A program made the translations under genes and the position numbers. DNA of 64,000 bases from Cellulosilyticum lentocellum DSM 5427. GTDB taxonomy: Bacteria > Bacillota > Clostridia > Lachnospirales > Cellulosilyticaceae. How positions within the stretch are numbered: position 1 is the first letter of the stretch; each line of letters begins with the position of its first letter. The notes beneath the pieces were generated by a model. The model was not told where the DNA came from and searched no databases. It was given only the letters and a program-made list of their open reading frames with translations. Below, piece after piece: positions 7,033 to 15,394 of this stretch. Location of the stretch: contig NC_015275.1 of the NCBI RefSeq assembly GCF_000178835.2, forward strand, positions 3,811,001 to 3,875,000, read 5' to 3'.

Positions 7033-7833
7033 ATGAACTTTTTAAATAAATTAGAACGTAAATATGGACGTTTTTCCATTCCTAATCTTATGCTCTATAT
7101 TATTATGGGAAACATCATTGTTTATATAGCTCAATTCTTATTAGGTTTACCTATTATAGAGTGGATTTACTTCGATCCAGCTTATATTATGCAGGGGCAA
7201 ATCTGGAGAATCATTTCATGGATTTTTATTCCTATCTCTAGTAGCCCTATATGGTTTATTTTTGCTATTTTACTTTATTATTCTATTGGTAGAGAATTAG
7301 AATACCAATGGGGCACTTTTAAATTTAATGTTTATTATTTATTAGGAATCATTTTTAACATTATTGCCTTCTTTATTTCTGGTGGAAATATGATTATTAC
7401 TGCAACTTATATGAACTTATCTTTATTCTTAGCTTATGCTGTACTTTTCCCAGATGTACAATTTTCACTTTATGGGATTATTCCTATTAAAGTTAAGTAT
7501 CTTGCAGCTCTAAATATTGCTTTCTTACTTGTTAATCTCATTCGAGGCACTACTAGTACCAGAATTCTTATTATTGTTTCTTTACTTAACTTTTTACTAT
7601 TCTTTGGTTCAACCCTTATGCGTGGGCGTCGTACAAGTACGCAGAAACAATTTAAGAAACAAAAGCGTGAGCTTAAACAAGGGGCTCCTATTAAGGTAGC
7701 CTTCCATAAATGTGCTGTGTGTGGGAAAACTGAGTTAACTGACCCTGAGGCAGAATTTCGTTACTGTTCTAGTTGTAATGGTAACTATGAATATTGTATG
7801 GAGCACTTACACAATCACGAGCACAAACAATAA
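7033..7833 (+). CDS. Rhomboid-like membrane protein with C-terminal zinc ribbon, catalytic serine absent
   Basis: The start is set at the ATG at 7033 (MNFLNKLERK) because AAGGAGG (7021-7027) lies directly before it and would fall inside the longer frame from 7012. About six hydrophobic helices cover residues ~20-195. The rhomboid signature of helix 2-3 (W-G-T-F-K-F-N-V-Y-Y-L-L-G-I) is present, but the G-x-S-G catalytic motif is replaced by TYMNLSLFLAYA, so it should be proteolytically inactive. The C-terminus has CAVC and CSSC pairs plus YCMEHLHNHEH, a likely zinc ribbon facing the cytoplasm. Likely a non-catalytic membrane adaptor; partner unknown. Confidence 0.7.
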   Translation: MNFLNKLERKYGRFSIPNLMLYIIMGNIIVYIAQFLLGLPIIEWIYFDPAYIMQGQIWRIISWIFIPISSSPIWFIFAILLYYSIGRELEYQWGTFKFNVYYLLGIIFNIIAFFISGGNMIITATYMNLSLFLAYAVLFPDVQFSLYGIIPIKVKYLAALNIAFLLVNLIRGTTSTRILIIVSLLNFLLFFGSTLMRGRRTSTQKQFKKQKRELKQGAPIKVAFHKCAVCGKTELTDPEAEFRYCSSCNGNYEYCMEHLHNHEHKQ

Positions 7834-7843
7834 TCGCATGTAT

Positions 7844-7890
7844 AAAGGACCTACTATTTCTTTCTTAGAAATGGTACGTCCTTTTTGTTT
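7844..7890 (+). terminator. Rho-independent terminator after the rhomboid-like gene
   Basis: AAAGGAC (7844-7850) pairs with GTCCTTT (7078+800 series, 7878-7884), with an inner ATTTCT/AGAAAT pairing and a T-run after it on the plus strand. It sits between two convergent genes. Confidence 0.65.
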
Positions 7891-7896
7891 ATCTTC

Positions 7897-8820
7897 CTAT
7901 TCCCTAGGTAAGATAATAATCTCGAGTTTCTCATATTCCTCTTTATCAAAACTAAGTATTTTTTTATTTCCATCTAAATCCTCTATCATCATAACAAGCC
8001 TTTTTTCTAAAAGCTGTTTATAATATTCCTCTTCACCTATTATGTTTTTACCATTAACCTTTAAAATCACGTCACCACGCTTAATATTGTTTCTTTGTTT
8101 CTGCTCCTTGTTAATCTCAATAACCCTAACACCCTTTTTAGGTAAGCTATACATATAGGGACCTCGCTCCATGAAATCATTTATCACAAATAATAACTCA
8201 TGTGCAATTGGCATCATGATCATGCCTAATACTAAAGGCACTTTTCTTAAACAAACTAATAGCCCAATAAGTAGAATAATACTCCCATACATCCAAATGC
8301 ATTTACCACTCTTTTTAGCTTTAGCCTCAGGTTTCATAGTATAAGTTTCATCAGCATAAACTAGCACACAAAGTAATGGTACATAAAAGCCCTTAATCGT
8401 AAATAAAAACAGGGGGATATACCACTTCCTATAAGCTTGATATCCTCCTGTTATTTGGTTTCTTTTGTAATTAATAATACACTGATTCTCTCTTGCACCG
8501 AACAGATACGTTAGTAATCCTTCAAGCATATGAAGGGCACCAACAATGAGTATGAGCTTTTCATAAGGTAAAGTAAAATACATTGCTTTTAACTTAAATC
8601 CTACCAATATTGTGTCCATTAAATATACTAAGGCAGTGACATAAGCTAAACAAGTCAATTTTTTATCTATAAAGCCTAGTATCAGGCTCATTAATAGTAA
8701 TATAACAAGTTCCCAGGAAACAGGCTCACCATAGTTTTTTAAGATGATTCCTGCACTTAATAAAATTCCTATTGCGCTACCTATTACTACTTCTCTTTTA
8801 CTCTCCCTAATGAAAATCAC
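7897..8820 (-). CDS. MinJ-like PDZ-domain multi-pass membrane protein
   Basis: About 307 residues with six to seven hydrophobic helices over residues ~10-210 and a C-terminal PDZ domain (~225-305; RVIEI..., IKRGDVILKVNGKNI). Topology and position match MinJ (YvjD) of Bacillus, which links DivIVA to MinCD and lies at the end of the ftsEX-ctpB-swrA-minJ region. Here it follows ftsE-ftsX-M23-S41-ctpA, with 11 bases between it and the protease. MinJ identity is therefore inference from topology plus synteny. The start is odd: the only standard codon, GTG at 8820, overlaps its AGGAGG (8820-8825), and the best-spaced codon is an ATT at 8811. Confidence 0.65.
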   Translation of the reverse strand: MIFIRESKREVVIGSAIGILLSAGIILKNYGEPVSWELVILLLMSLILGFIDKKLTCLAYVTALVYLMDTILVGFKLKAMYFTLPYEKLILIVGALHMLEGLLTYLFGARENQCIINYKRNQITGGYQAYRKWYIPLFLFTIKGFYVPLLCVLVYADETYTMKPEAKAKKSGKCIWMYGSIILLIGLLVCLRKVPLVLGMIMMPIAHELLFVINDFMERGPYMYSLPKKGVRVIEINKEQKQRNNIKRGDVILKVNGKNIIGEEEYYKQLLEKRLVMMIEDLDGNKKILSFDKEEYEKLEIIILPRE

Positions 8821-8831
8821 CTCCTACAATA

Positions 8832-9995
8832 CTACTTGAGTTTTTCTTTAACCACCTTAATAGCAGTTTGTAATTGGTCATCTTCTGTATCTGTTAATTC
8901 TCTACCCTTTAAAATCTTTTCAGTACTTAACTTAACTTCATAATCAGGTGCGATTCCTATACCTTGAATACATACACCACTAGGGGTGAAATATTGAGAA
9001 GTTGTTAGTTTAATAGCTGAGCCATCTGATAAAGGAATGATTGTTTGTACAACACCTTTTCCAAAGGTGGTTGTTCCTATTAACTCTGCTCTACTATAGT
9101 CTTTTAAAGCACCTGCTAATACTTCTGAGGCACTTGCACTATTACCGTTAATGAGTACCACCATAGGAATATCTGTATACTTACCATCAGCGTAATATTC
9201 GCTGCCTTTACCTTGCTTATCCTTGGTAGATACAATAATACCTTCTGGTACTAATTCATCGGCTATTTGTTCCACAATGTTTAAAAGACCACCTGGATTA
9301 TCTCTTAAATCTAATACTAGTCCTTTTGCTTTTTCTTTCTTTAATTTATCTAGTGCCACCTTAAACTGGTCATAAGTTACTGCTTCAAATTGTTTGATTT
9401 GAATATAGCCTACTTCATTATCTAACATTCTAAAATAAACCGTAGGAGAAGCCACACTAGCTCTTTCTATGGTAAAATCATAATTTTTTTCTTCCGAAGG
9501 TCTATAAACAGTAATATCAACAGTTGTTCCCGGTGTTCCTTTTACTAAGGTTGGCAGTATTTCAAATTCATCGCCAGTAACACGTTTACCAGCTGCCTTA
9601 ATAATTCTATCCTTTGGTTTTATACCAGCCTTCTCAGCAGGTGAGCCCTCAAATACCTCTGTCACTTCTATACTATTATCATAGGTTTGAAGTGTCATTT
9701 GTATGCCTATTCCAGCATACATACCACTAGATTTCTCTTTAAAGCTTGCATATTCATCAGAAGTATAGTAGTTCGTATAAGCATCACCTACACCTGCAAC
9801 AAAACCTTTATAGATGCCCTCCTCTAGTTTTTGTTCATCAATATCTCCCACATAATAATCTTTCAACACTGCTTCTATTGCTTGCAATTTTTTATCCACA
9901 TAATGATACTTATCTACAAATGCTGTAGTAACTAAGACCATTGTAACGAGTAAAAAACTTACAGCAGCACCACGAAAAATAGTTTTCTTTTTCAT
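8832..9995 (-). CDS. ctpA: S41 family carboxy-terminal processing protease (CtpA/CtpB type)
   Basis: About 387 residues. The start is taken as ATG at 9995, with AAGGAGGTAG 8 bases upstream (a TTG one codon earlier is possible). It has an N-terminal signal-anchor (~8-27), an N-terminal helical dimerisation region, a PDZ domain (~95-175; GIGIQM, SPAEKAGIKPKDRI), then the S41 protease core. The catalytic set is intact: Ser of NGNSASASE (about 288), Lys of TTFGKGVVQ (about 313) and Gln four residues later. CtpB-type enzymes cleave exposed C-termini outside the membrane and in related bacteria act on signalling or wall-hydrolase partners. It is in one operon with ftsEX and the M23 hydrolase. Confidence 0.92.
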   Translation of the reverse strand: MKKKTIFRGAAVSFLLVTMVLVTTAFVDKYHYVDKKLQAIEAVLKDYYVGDIDEQKLEEGIYKGFVAGVGDAYTNYYTSDEYASFKEKSSGMYAGIGIQMTLQTYDNSIEVTEVFEGSPAEKAGIKPKDRIIKAAGKRVTGDEFEILPTLVKGTPGTTVDITVYRPSEEKNYDFTIERASVASPTVYFRMLDNEVGYIQIKQFEAVTYDQFKVALDKLKKEKAKGLVLDLRDNPGGLLNIVEQIADELVPEGIIVSTKDKQGKGSEYYADGKYTDIPMVVLINGNSASASEVLAGALKDYSRAELIGTTTFGKGVVQTIIPLSDGSAIKLTTSQYFTPSGVCIQGIGIAPDYEVKLSTEKILKGRELTDTEDDQLQTAIKVVKEKLK

Positions 9996-10124
9996 CAATG
10001 CTACCTCCTTAGTATAAAATTAAATGCGCTTACTATTATTTTATGTTGTTTTCCTCTGTATTATCCTTATAAATATCACCCATAAAATGTATTTATTAGA
10101 ATAGAAAAACTTAGAGCCCTTCTC

Positions 10125-11297
10125 TTAATTTGAGAATTGCTCTAAGGCTTTTTTAAGTAAGCTATCATTTTCTTTACTGATGCTTCCCTTTTCTATATAT
10201 TCCACTTTTTCCTGCTCAGTCATAAATACCATTTCATCTGGTTCTATACCTTTATCTGATAGCTGCTTGCCAAACTTGTCATATAATACGCCAGTGGCCA
10301 CACTAAGCCCACTGCCATCTTCTAAAGCAACTAACTCGCTTACATAAGCTAATCCATAAGTATCTGTCCCCATTTGAACAGCTACATCCTCCATGGCACT
10401 TACAAAAGCTTCTGCCCCGCCTCTTGTATAACGGTCTGTTAATAACACAACTTTTTGATCATATTTACCTGATGACATTTCGAAACCCTGTATGTCACTT
10501 TTACCATGTTTCAATTTAAAGGCAATACCTTCATCTAAGAATAAGTCGCACATTTTACTAACTTCGTCAACATTATTGGTATAAAGCTCTCTCACATCAA
10601 GTATAATACCCTTTATCTTCTGAGCTTCAAATTCCTTGATTACCTGATCAAGATGCTCACTTGTTCCATTTCTAATACTTTTTAGTTTAATATAGCCAAC
10701 TTGATCTATCATTTCATATGATAAATCATCTAATGGAACTAGTGCTGCTGTAAGATTAATTATTTCTTCTTTTTCATCTGCACTTCTTTTTATCTTATAT
10801 GAAATGGATTGTTCTCCTGTGTAAGCTAGCTTATCAAGTACTTCTTTTTGATTAGCACCCACTACTTCTATACCATCAATAGCTATAATATGATCACCAG
10901 CTTTAAGACCGGCTTTGGCAGCTGGTGACTCAGGAATAACATCTGTAATTAAAACAGACCTACCATCAGCTTCCCAAGTCATCATTAAACCTACACCTAA
11001 ATAGTTACCTTGGCTAGTAGCTTCAGCTTGTTTAAATTCATCTGTTCCAAGATAATATGTAGCTGAATTTTCTAAGCCACTTACATAGCTAGTGTAGATA
11101 CTATGTGTGATTTCTTCTTCGCTTATTTCATCAATATCATATAAATAGCCACTTGATAAATATTTATTAATCATTTCCAGCTTGCTAGTAGAATAATAGG
11201 CGCTACTGCTTTTAGAACTACATCCTACCACTAATGTAATCACGCCAAGGCTAGCTGTAATAAGAATAACTTTTTTTAATAAATTTGCTGGTTTCAA
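10125..11297 (-). CDS. S41-like lipoprotein with all catalytic residues lost (pseudoprotease)
   Basis: 390 residues with a lipobox ending VVGC at Cys26, so a lipoprotein. It has the same order as the neighbouring CtpA protein: helical region, PDZ (~100-170; GVGLMM, SPAAKAGLKAGDHI), S41 core. At the positions of the protease triad the alignment gives DRYTRGGAEAF instead of NGNSASASEVL (Ser becomes Gly, about 293), GTDTYGLAYVS instead of GTTTFGKGVVQ (Lys becomes Leu, about 316; Gln becomes Ser). It should not cut peptide bonds. PDZ and overall fold are kept, which points to a binding or regulatory role, possibly as a partner of CtpA or the wall hydrolase. Confidence 0.85.
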   Translation of the reverse strand: MKPANLLKKVILITASLGVITLVVGCSSKSSSAYYSTSKLEMINKYLSSGYLYDIDEISEEEITHSIYTSYVSGLENSATYYLGTDEFKQAEATSQGNYLGVGLMMTWEADGRSVLITDVIPESPAAKAGLKAGDHIIAIDGIEVVGANQKEVLDKLAYTGEQSISYKIKRSADEKEEIINLTAALVPLDDLSYEMIDQVGYIKLKSIRNGTSEHLDQVIKEFEAQKIKGIILDVRELYTNNVDEVSKMCDLFLDEGIAFKLKHGKSDIQGFEMSSGKYDQKVVLLTDRYTRGGAEAFVSAMEDVAVQMGTDTYGLAYVSELVALEDGSGLSVATGVLYDKFGKQLSDKGIEPDEMVFMTEQEKVEYIEKGSISKENDSLLKKALEQFSN

Positions 11298-11365
11298 TGT
11301 AGTCTCCTTGCCTTATTTGTCTCTTTTTATTTATTATTTACCTAACTCTGGCGATTTAATACTCA

Positions 11366-12508
11366 TTAGTTTAAATATGGCCATGGACTTGTATGGCTAC
11401 CATTGACACGAACTTCAAAGTGACAGTGGTTACCTGTAGAATAGCCAGTGCTACCGATCTTAGCAACAACTTGCCCTTTGCTTACTGTCTGTCCTTGACT
11501 TACCACTACAGATGAATTATGTCCATATAAGGTTACAATGCCACTACCATGACTAATCATAACAGTATTGCCATATCCATTGATCCAACCTGCTGTAATA
11601 ACAACACCATCTCCTGCTGCTACAACATCCTCTCCATAGCCAGCTGGAATATCTATTCCTGTATGGAATTCATAATTACCTGAAATAGGACTTGTTCTAG
11701 GGTTATATTCTGAACTAATGCGGTAGTACCCTGGTACTGGCCAAGTAAAGGTACCTCCTGTATATTGAGTTGGTATCTGATTCTTGTTTTTTGCTTCCAT
11801 TTCTTCTGTAAGCTTTTTAATATCTTCTTCTAGTTGCTCAGATATTTCTTCTAGCTTAGAAATTTCACCCGCTAGTTTACCTTCTTCACTTTCTAACTTA
11901 TCAATAGCTACTTGTTTTGCAGCTCTAGCTTCTTCTAATTCATTCTTTTTACTAATTTCTTTCTTTTGAAGTAAATCTAAATCAGATTTTTCGGATTCAA
12001 TTTTTTCTTTTTGAACCTCTATATAATCAATCTGAGCTTGATAGGTATCTAGCAACGTATTATCCTTTTCTGATATACGTCTGATATATTCTAGACGATT
12101 AATGGCTTCCCAAAAACTATTAGAAGAAAAAACAACTTGTATATAACCTACTTTTTGATTCTTATACATTTGAACCATACGTGCTTTGGTAGCCTCGTAT
12201 TGTTCATCTTTTTTAATATTAGCAGCTTCTAGCTCTTTTTCGCTTTCTTCAATCTCAAGCTTTTTCTGTTCTAACTGATCACCTAGTTCTTTAATATTAT
12301 CTTGTATAGCAACCATTTTCGTATCAACTTCTTTAATCTCCGCTTCAATAGCCGCTCTTTCCTGTTTTCGCTCTTCAAGAAGTTGTTCTTTATCTTTGAT
12401 ATGCTGCTCGGCACTGCTTAGTTGATTCTTCTTATCATTAATAGTATCTGCATAAACAGGAACCAGTAGCAATGTAAATGCTAATAAAATACTAATTTGC
12501 TTTTTCAT
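11366..12508 (-). CDS. M23 peptidase with N-terminal coiled coil (EnvC/PcsB-type murein hydrolase or activator)
   Basis: 380 residues. Cleavable signal peptide (~1-20), then ~225 residues of charged coiled coil (repeated KQELEE/EIKEL-type heptads), then a LytM/M23 domain (~255-375). The zinc ligands are all present: H and D of HTGIDIP and HxH of NHCHFEVR, so it may itself be an active endopeptidase, unlike E. coli EnvC. FtsX extracellular loops activate proteins of this layout (PcsB, CwlO, EnvC). It lies directly after ftsX (12 bases), which strongly supports being the FtsEX client. It acts outside the membrane on septal peptidoglycan. Confidence 0.9.
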   Translation of the reverse strand: MKKQISILLAFTLLLVPVYADTINDKKNQLSSAEQHIKDKEQLLEERKQERAAIEAEIKEVDTKMVAIQDNIKELGDQLEQKKLEIEESEKELEAANIKKDEQYEATKARMVQMYKNQKVGYIQVVFSSNSFWEAINRLEYIRRISEKDNTLLDTYQAQIDYIEVQKEKIESEKSDLDLLQKKEISKKNELEEARAAKQVAIDKLESEEGKLAGEISKLEEISEQLEEDIKKLTEEMEAKNKNQIPTQYTGGTFTWPVPGYYRISSEYNPRTSPISGNYEFHTGIDIPAGYGEDVVAAGDGVVITAGWINGYGNTVMISHGSGIVTLYGHNSSVVVSQGQTVSKGQVVAKIGSTGYSTGNHCHFEVRVNGSHTSPWPYLN

Positions 12509-12520
12509 AGTTCCTCCTGA

Positions 12521-13414
12521 TTATACTTTTAAGTGTTTATGTATAGCAAAAGCACTTCCGATAAGACCTATTCCAATACCTAGACTTAAGTACATAGGAA
12601 TTAAAGAAGTCATAATAGTTGCTGTAGGCATTAATGCAATTTCACCTAATATACCGGTTGCATTTTGAGACATTCCTTGAACCCAATTATAGGCAGATGC
12701 TACTGCAAGGATAGCTACTAATGCACCAATAAGTCCTACTAACATCCCTTCAATCAGAAATGGGACACGAATAAAACCATCTGTTGCTCCTACATACTTC
12801 ATAATATTGATTTCTCTTTTTCGAATATAAACGGTTAGCTTTATCGTATTAGACATAAGTAAAAGACCCACTACTATAAGACATATGATAATAGCATAAC
12901 AAACATAGTTTACAGTATTTCTAATGTTAATAAAGGCTTCTGTTTCATTTTTAAGGTAAACTGCTTCATCAATTCCCTCTAATTCTTGAACCTTTTTAAC
13001 CAATTCACTTTGATTTTTAATATCTATAGCGGTAATTTCAAAAGAAGCTGGTAAAGGATTATCCTCCTTAAACATAGCAAATAAGCTTGCATCTTCATTT
13101 TCTTCGCTAAAGTTCTTTAGCGCATCGTCCTTTGAAATATAGGAAACACCTGCTACGTTAGGCATTGCTTCTATTTTATTTTTAAGACCTAGGATGGCTG
13201 TATCACTTAAGCCATCTTCAAGATAAGCTGTAATGCCAAACTTACTTTCTATTTGTTCAATCATATAGTCAATGTTGGTACCAACTGAATAGGACATTCC
13301 CAATATAAGCAAACATAGTACAATTGTTCCTGCTGAAGCAAATGCCATTGTCCTGTTTCTCCATAGCCCTACGATACCCTCTTTAAATAAATACTTGAGA
13401 GTATTCCACTTCAT
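12521..13414 (-). CDS. ftsX: Cell division protein FtsX (permease-like subunit)
   Basis: About 297 residues from the ATG at 13414 (MKWNTLKYLF). AAGGAGG stands 8 bases before it, while earlier in-frame Met codons are too close to that site. Four transmembrane helices: one at ~20-42, then an extracellular loop ~45-165 (contains ISKDDALKNFSEENED, typical of FtsX ECD), then three near the C-terminus. FtsX transmits FtsE ATPase cycles to an extracellular murein hydrolase. It overlaps the end of ftsE by 32 bases, as in other Firmicutes. Confidence 0.95.
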   Translation of the reverse strand: MKWNTLKYLFKEGIVGLWRNRTMAFASAGTIVLCLLILGMSYSVGTNIDYMIEQIESKFGITAYLEDGLSDTAILGLKNKIEAMPNVAGVSYISKDDALKNFSEENEDASLFAMFKEDNPLPASFEITAIDIKNQSELVKKVQELEGIDEAVYLKNETEAFINIRNTVNYVCYAIIICLIVVGLLLMSNTIKLTVYIRKREINIMKYVGATDGFIRVPFLIEGMLVGLIGALVAILAVASAYNWVQGMSQNATGILGEIALMPTATIMTSLIPMYLSLGIGIGLIGSAFAIHKHLKV

Positions 13415-14090
13415 CGTCATATCCTCCTTCATGCACATCCTTGCTTATTTGTCCATTAGAAATTTCTATCACACGTTTCTTTAAAGTGTTAACTATTTCT
13501 CTCTCGTGAGTAGCCATAATAATAGTGACTCCTCTTCGGTTGATATCCTGTAAACAGTTCATAATCTCCCAGGAAGTCGCTGGATCTAAATTCCCTGTAG
13601 GCTCATCTGCAATTAATATTGGATTATTATTAACAATAGCTCTTGCTAAAGCTGTTCTTTGTTGCTCTCCCCCTGATAATTCATTAGGATAACAGCGTGC
13701 TTTTCTTGCAAGGCCTACAAGTCCTAATACGATAGGTACATTTTTTCTAATTTCTCTAGAGGTAGCACCTACAATCTGCATAGCAAAGGCTACATTCTCA
13801 TAAACAGTTTTATTAGGAAGTAGTCTAAAGTCCTGAAATACCATACCTAGGTCTCTTCGTAAGTAAGGAATCTGTCTTCTCTTTAGTTTAGAAATATCTT
13901 TGTTGTTGATAATAATTTTGCCATGATCAGGGTCAATTTCTTTAAAAAGCAGCCTTAAAAAAGTGGATTTACCAGAACCACTGTTTCCAGTGATAAATAC
14001 AAATTCACCCTTTTCAATTGTTAAGCTGACATTATTAAGTCCAACTGCCCCATTAGAATATACTTTAGATACACCCTGTAATTGAATCAT
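13383..14090 (-). CDS. ftsE: Cell division ATP-binding protein FtsE
   Basis: 235 residues of ABC ATPase. Walker A GNSGSGKST, Q-loop VFQDFRLLP, signature LSGGEQQRT, Walker B ILIADEPT and D-loop GNLDP are all intact, and the H-loop ATHE follows. MIQLQGVSKVYSNGAVGLNNV is the usual FtsE N-terminus. Cytoplasmic partner of FtsX; together they gate the cell-wall hydrolase encoded two genes later. It follows the PucR-type regulator gene by 16 bases. Confidence 0.95.
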   Translation of the reverse strand: MIQLQGVSKVYSNGAVGLNNVSLTIEKGEFVFITGNSGSGKSTFLRLLFKEIDPDHGKIIINNKDISKLKRRQIPYLRRDLGMVFQDFRLLPNKTVYENVAFAMQIVGATSREIRKNVPIVLGLVGLARKARCYPNELSGGEQQRTALARAIVNNNPILIADEPTGNLDPATSWEIMNCLQDINRRGVTIIMATHEREIVNTLKKRVIEISNGQISKDVHEGGYDDEVEYSQVFI

Positions 14091-14106
14091 TTACTATCCC
14101 CTGTTT

Positions 14107-15204
14107 CTACATTCTATTTTGACTTTGTCTTTCCATATAGTCCATATACTGACTTACCATAATTGTAATTTTGAAAATAATAGCATCATCAAATTTACGT
14201 AAATCAAGTCCTGTTGTTTTTAATAATTTATCTAAACGATAAACTAAGGTATTTCTATGAATATAAAGTTGTCTTGAAGTTTCAGATACATTTAAGCTGT
14301 TTTCAAAGAATTTATTAACAGTCATTAATGTTTCTTCATCAAAACTATCTACGCGTTTATCTTTTAATACTTCCTTAATGAAAAGCTTGCATAAAGATAA
14401 AGGCAATTGATAGATAATTCTTCCAATACCTAATTTAGAGTAATGTGAAATGTGTCCTTCACAGTTAAAAATCTTACCTACTTCAAGAGCCATATTAGCT
14501 TCTTTATAAGAATTAGAGACATCCTTAAGATCACTTACTACAGCACCAACAGCTACATATACTTTGCTCATAGCTTCAGCACTTAAAGTATCATAAATCA
14601 TCTTAGCATAATTTTCGATTTCTACTGGATTGTCAGTATTAACTTCTTTTACTAAAATAATATTTTTTTCATCTACTGCTGTTACAAAATCTTTTGTTTT
14701 ATCTGGGAAAATGTTTCTTAAGATATCAGACATACTGCTATCTTTTTTCTCTTCACATTCAATTAAATAGACAATACGTTGTACATTATTTTTAATATGA
14801 AGTTTTTTAGCTCTTGTATAAATATCCACTAATAATAAGTTATCAAGTAATAGATTTTTAATGAAGTTATCTCTATCAAAACGCTCTTTATAAGCAACTA
14901 ATAAGCTTTTAATTTGAAAAGCTGCTAGCTTACCTAATTTATACGCTTCATCATCTGCACCACTTACAGAAAGAACATATTCAACTAAGTATTCGTCATA
15001 AATCTTAAAATAGTGTGATGCTTGCATTTCTTGGCTATCTGCCTGTGAATTAATAAAAGCTTCTACTTGTGGTACATATTCTCCTGCACTTTTTCCATCT
15101 GTAGTTACTACAATTTTAGATTCCGCATCTAATACGCAAAAGTCTCTTCTTGTAATACCCTTGAGGCCATCAATTGTATTTTGTAAAATTTGATTAGATA
15201 TCAT
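14107..15204 (-). CDS. PucR-type helix-turn-helix regulator (CdaR/PucR C-terminal domain)
   Basis: About 365 residues. The start is set at ATG 15204 (MISNQILQN), which has GGGAGT about 8-10 bases upstream; a TTG at 15222 is a weak alternative. The C-terminal ~65 residues are the PucR-type HTH: TVNKFFENSLNVSETSRQLY, then IHRNTLVYRLDKLLKTTGLD, then an amphipathic helix. The N-terminal ~100 residues resemble a sugar-diacid/CdaR ligand domain and the middle a GGDEF-like region (found in this family). The ligand is unknown. Its gene is the first of the ftsEX operon, only 16 bases before ftsE. It is therefore likely to control or sense cell-wall growth, but this is inference. Confidence 0.85.
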   Translation of the reverse strand: MISNQILQNTIDGLKGITRRDFCVLDAESKIVVTTDGKSAGEYVPQVEAFINSQADSQEMQASHYFKIYDEYLVEYVLSVSGADDEAYKLGKLAAFQIKSLLVAYKERFDRDNFIKNLLLDNLLLVDIYTRAKKLHIKNNVQRIVYLIECEEKKDSSMSDILRNIFPDKTKDFVTAVDEKNIILVKEVNTDNPVEIENYAKMIYDTLSAEAMSKVYVAVGAVVSDLKDVSNSYKEANMALEVGKIFNCEGHISHYSKLGIGRIIYQLPLSLCKLFIKEVLKDKRVDSFDEETLMTVNKFFENSLNVSETSRQLYIHRNTLVYRLDKLLKTTGLDLRKFDDAIIFKITIMVSQYMDYMERQSQNRM

Positions 15205-15254
15205 ATATTTATCAACTCCCAATTATTAAATAATTTATATTCCCAGTATCTTTA

Positions 15255-15282
15255 ATACTATTCTATCCTATTTAGGTGTAAA
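15255..15282 (-). promoter_or_regulatory. Possible promoter of the pucR-ftsEX operon
   Basis: On the minus strand TTTACA (15277-15282) and TAGTAT (15255-15260) are 16 bases apart, upstream of the regulator. The -10 is one base from consensus, the -35 two. Moderately weak support. Confidence 0.4.
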
Positions 15283-15345
15283 AAAAAGTTATATTTTATT
15301 ATTTATCCACAAAAACCGTTATTATGCCACCTATTTCTCTTATTA

Positions 15346-15381
15346 ATAAATAAAAGCACTAAGATGTTACATCTTAGTGCT
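15346..15381 (-). terminator. Rho-independent terminator after the sugar-ABC ATPase gene
   Basis: Arms AGCACTAAGATG (15355-15366) and CATCTTAGTGCT (15370-15381) pair fully around a 3-base loop. On the minus strand a TTTTATTTATT tail follows. Confidence 0.85.
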
Positions 15382-15394
15382 TCTTAAGTCTAAA

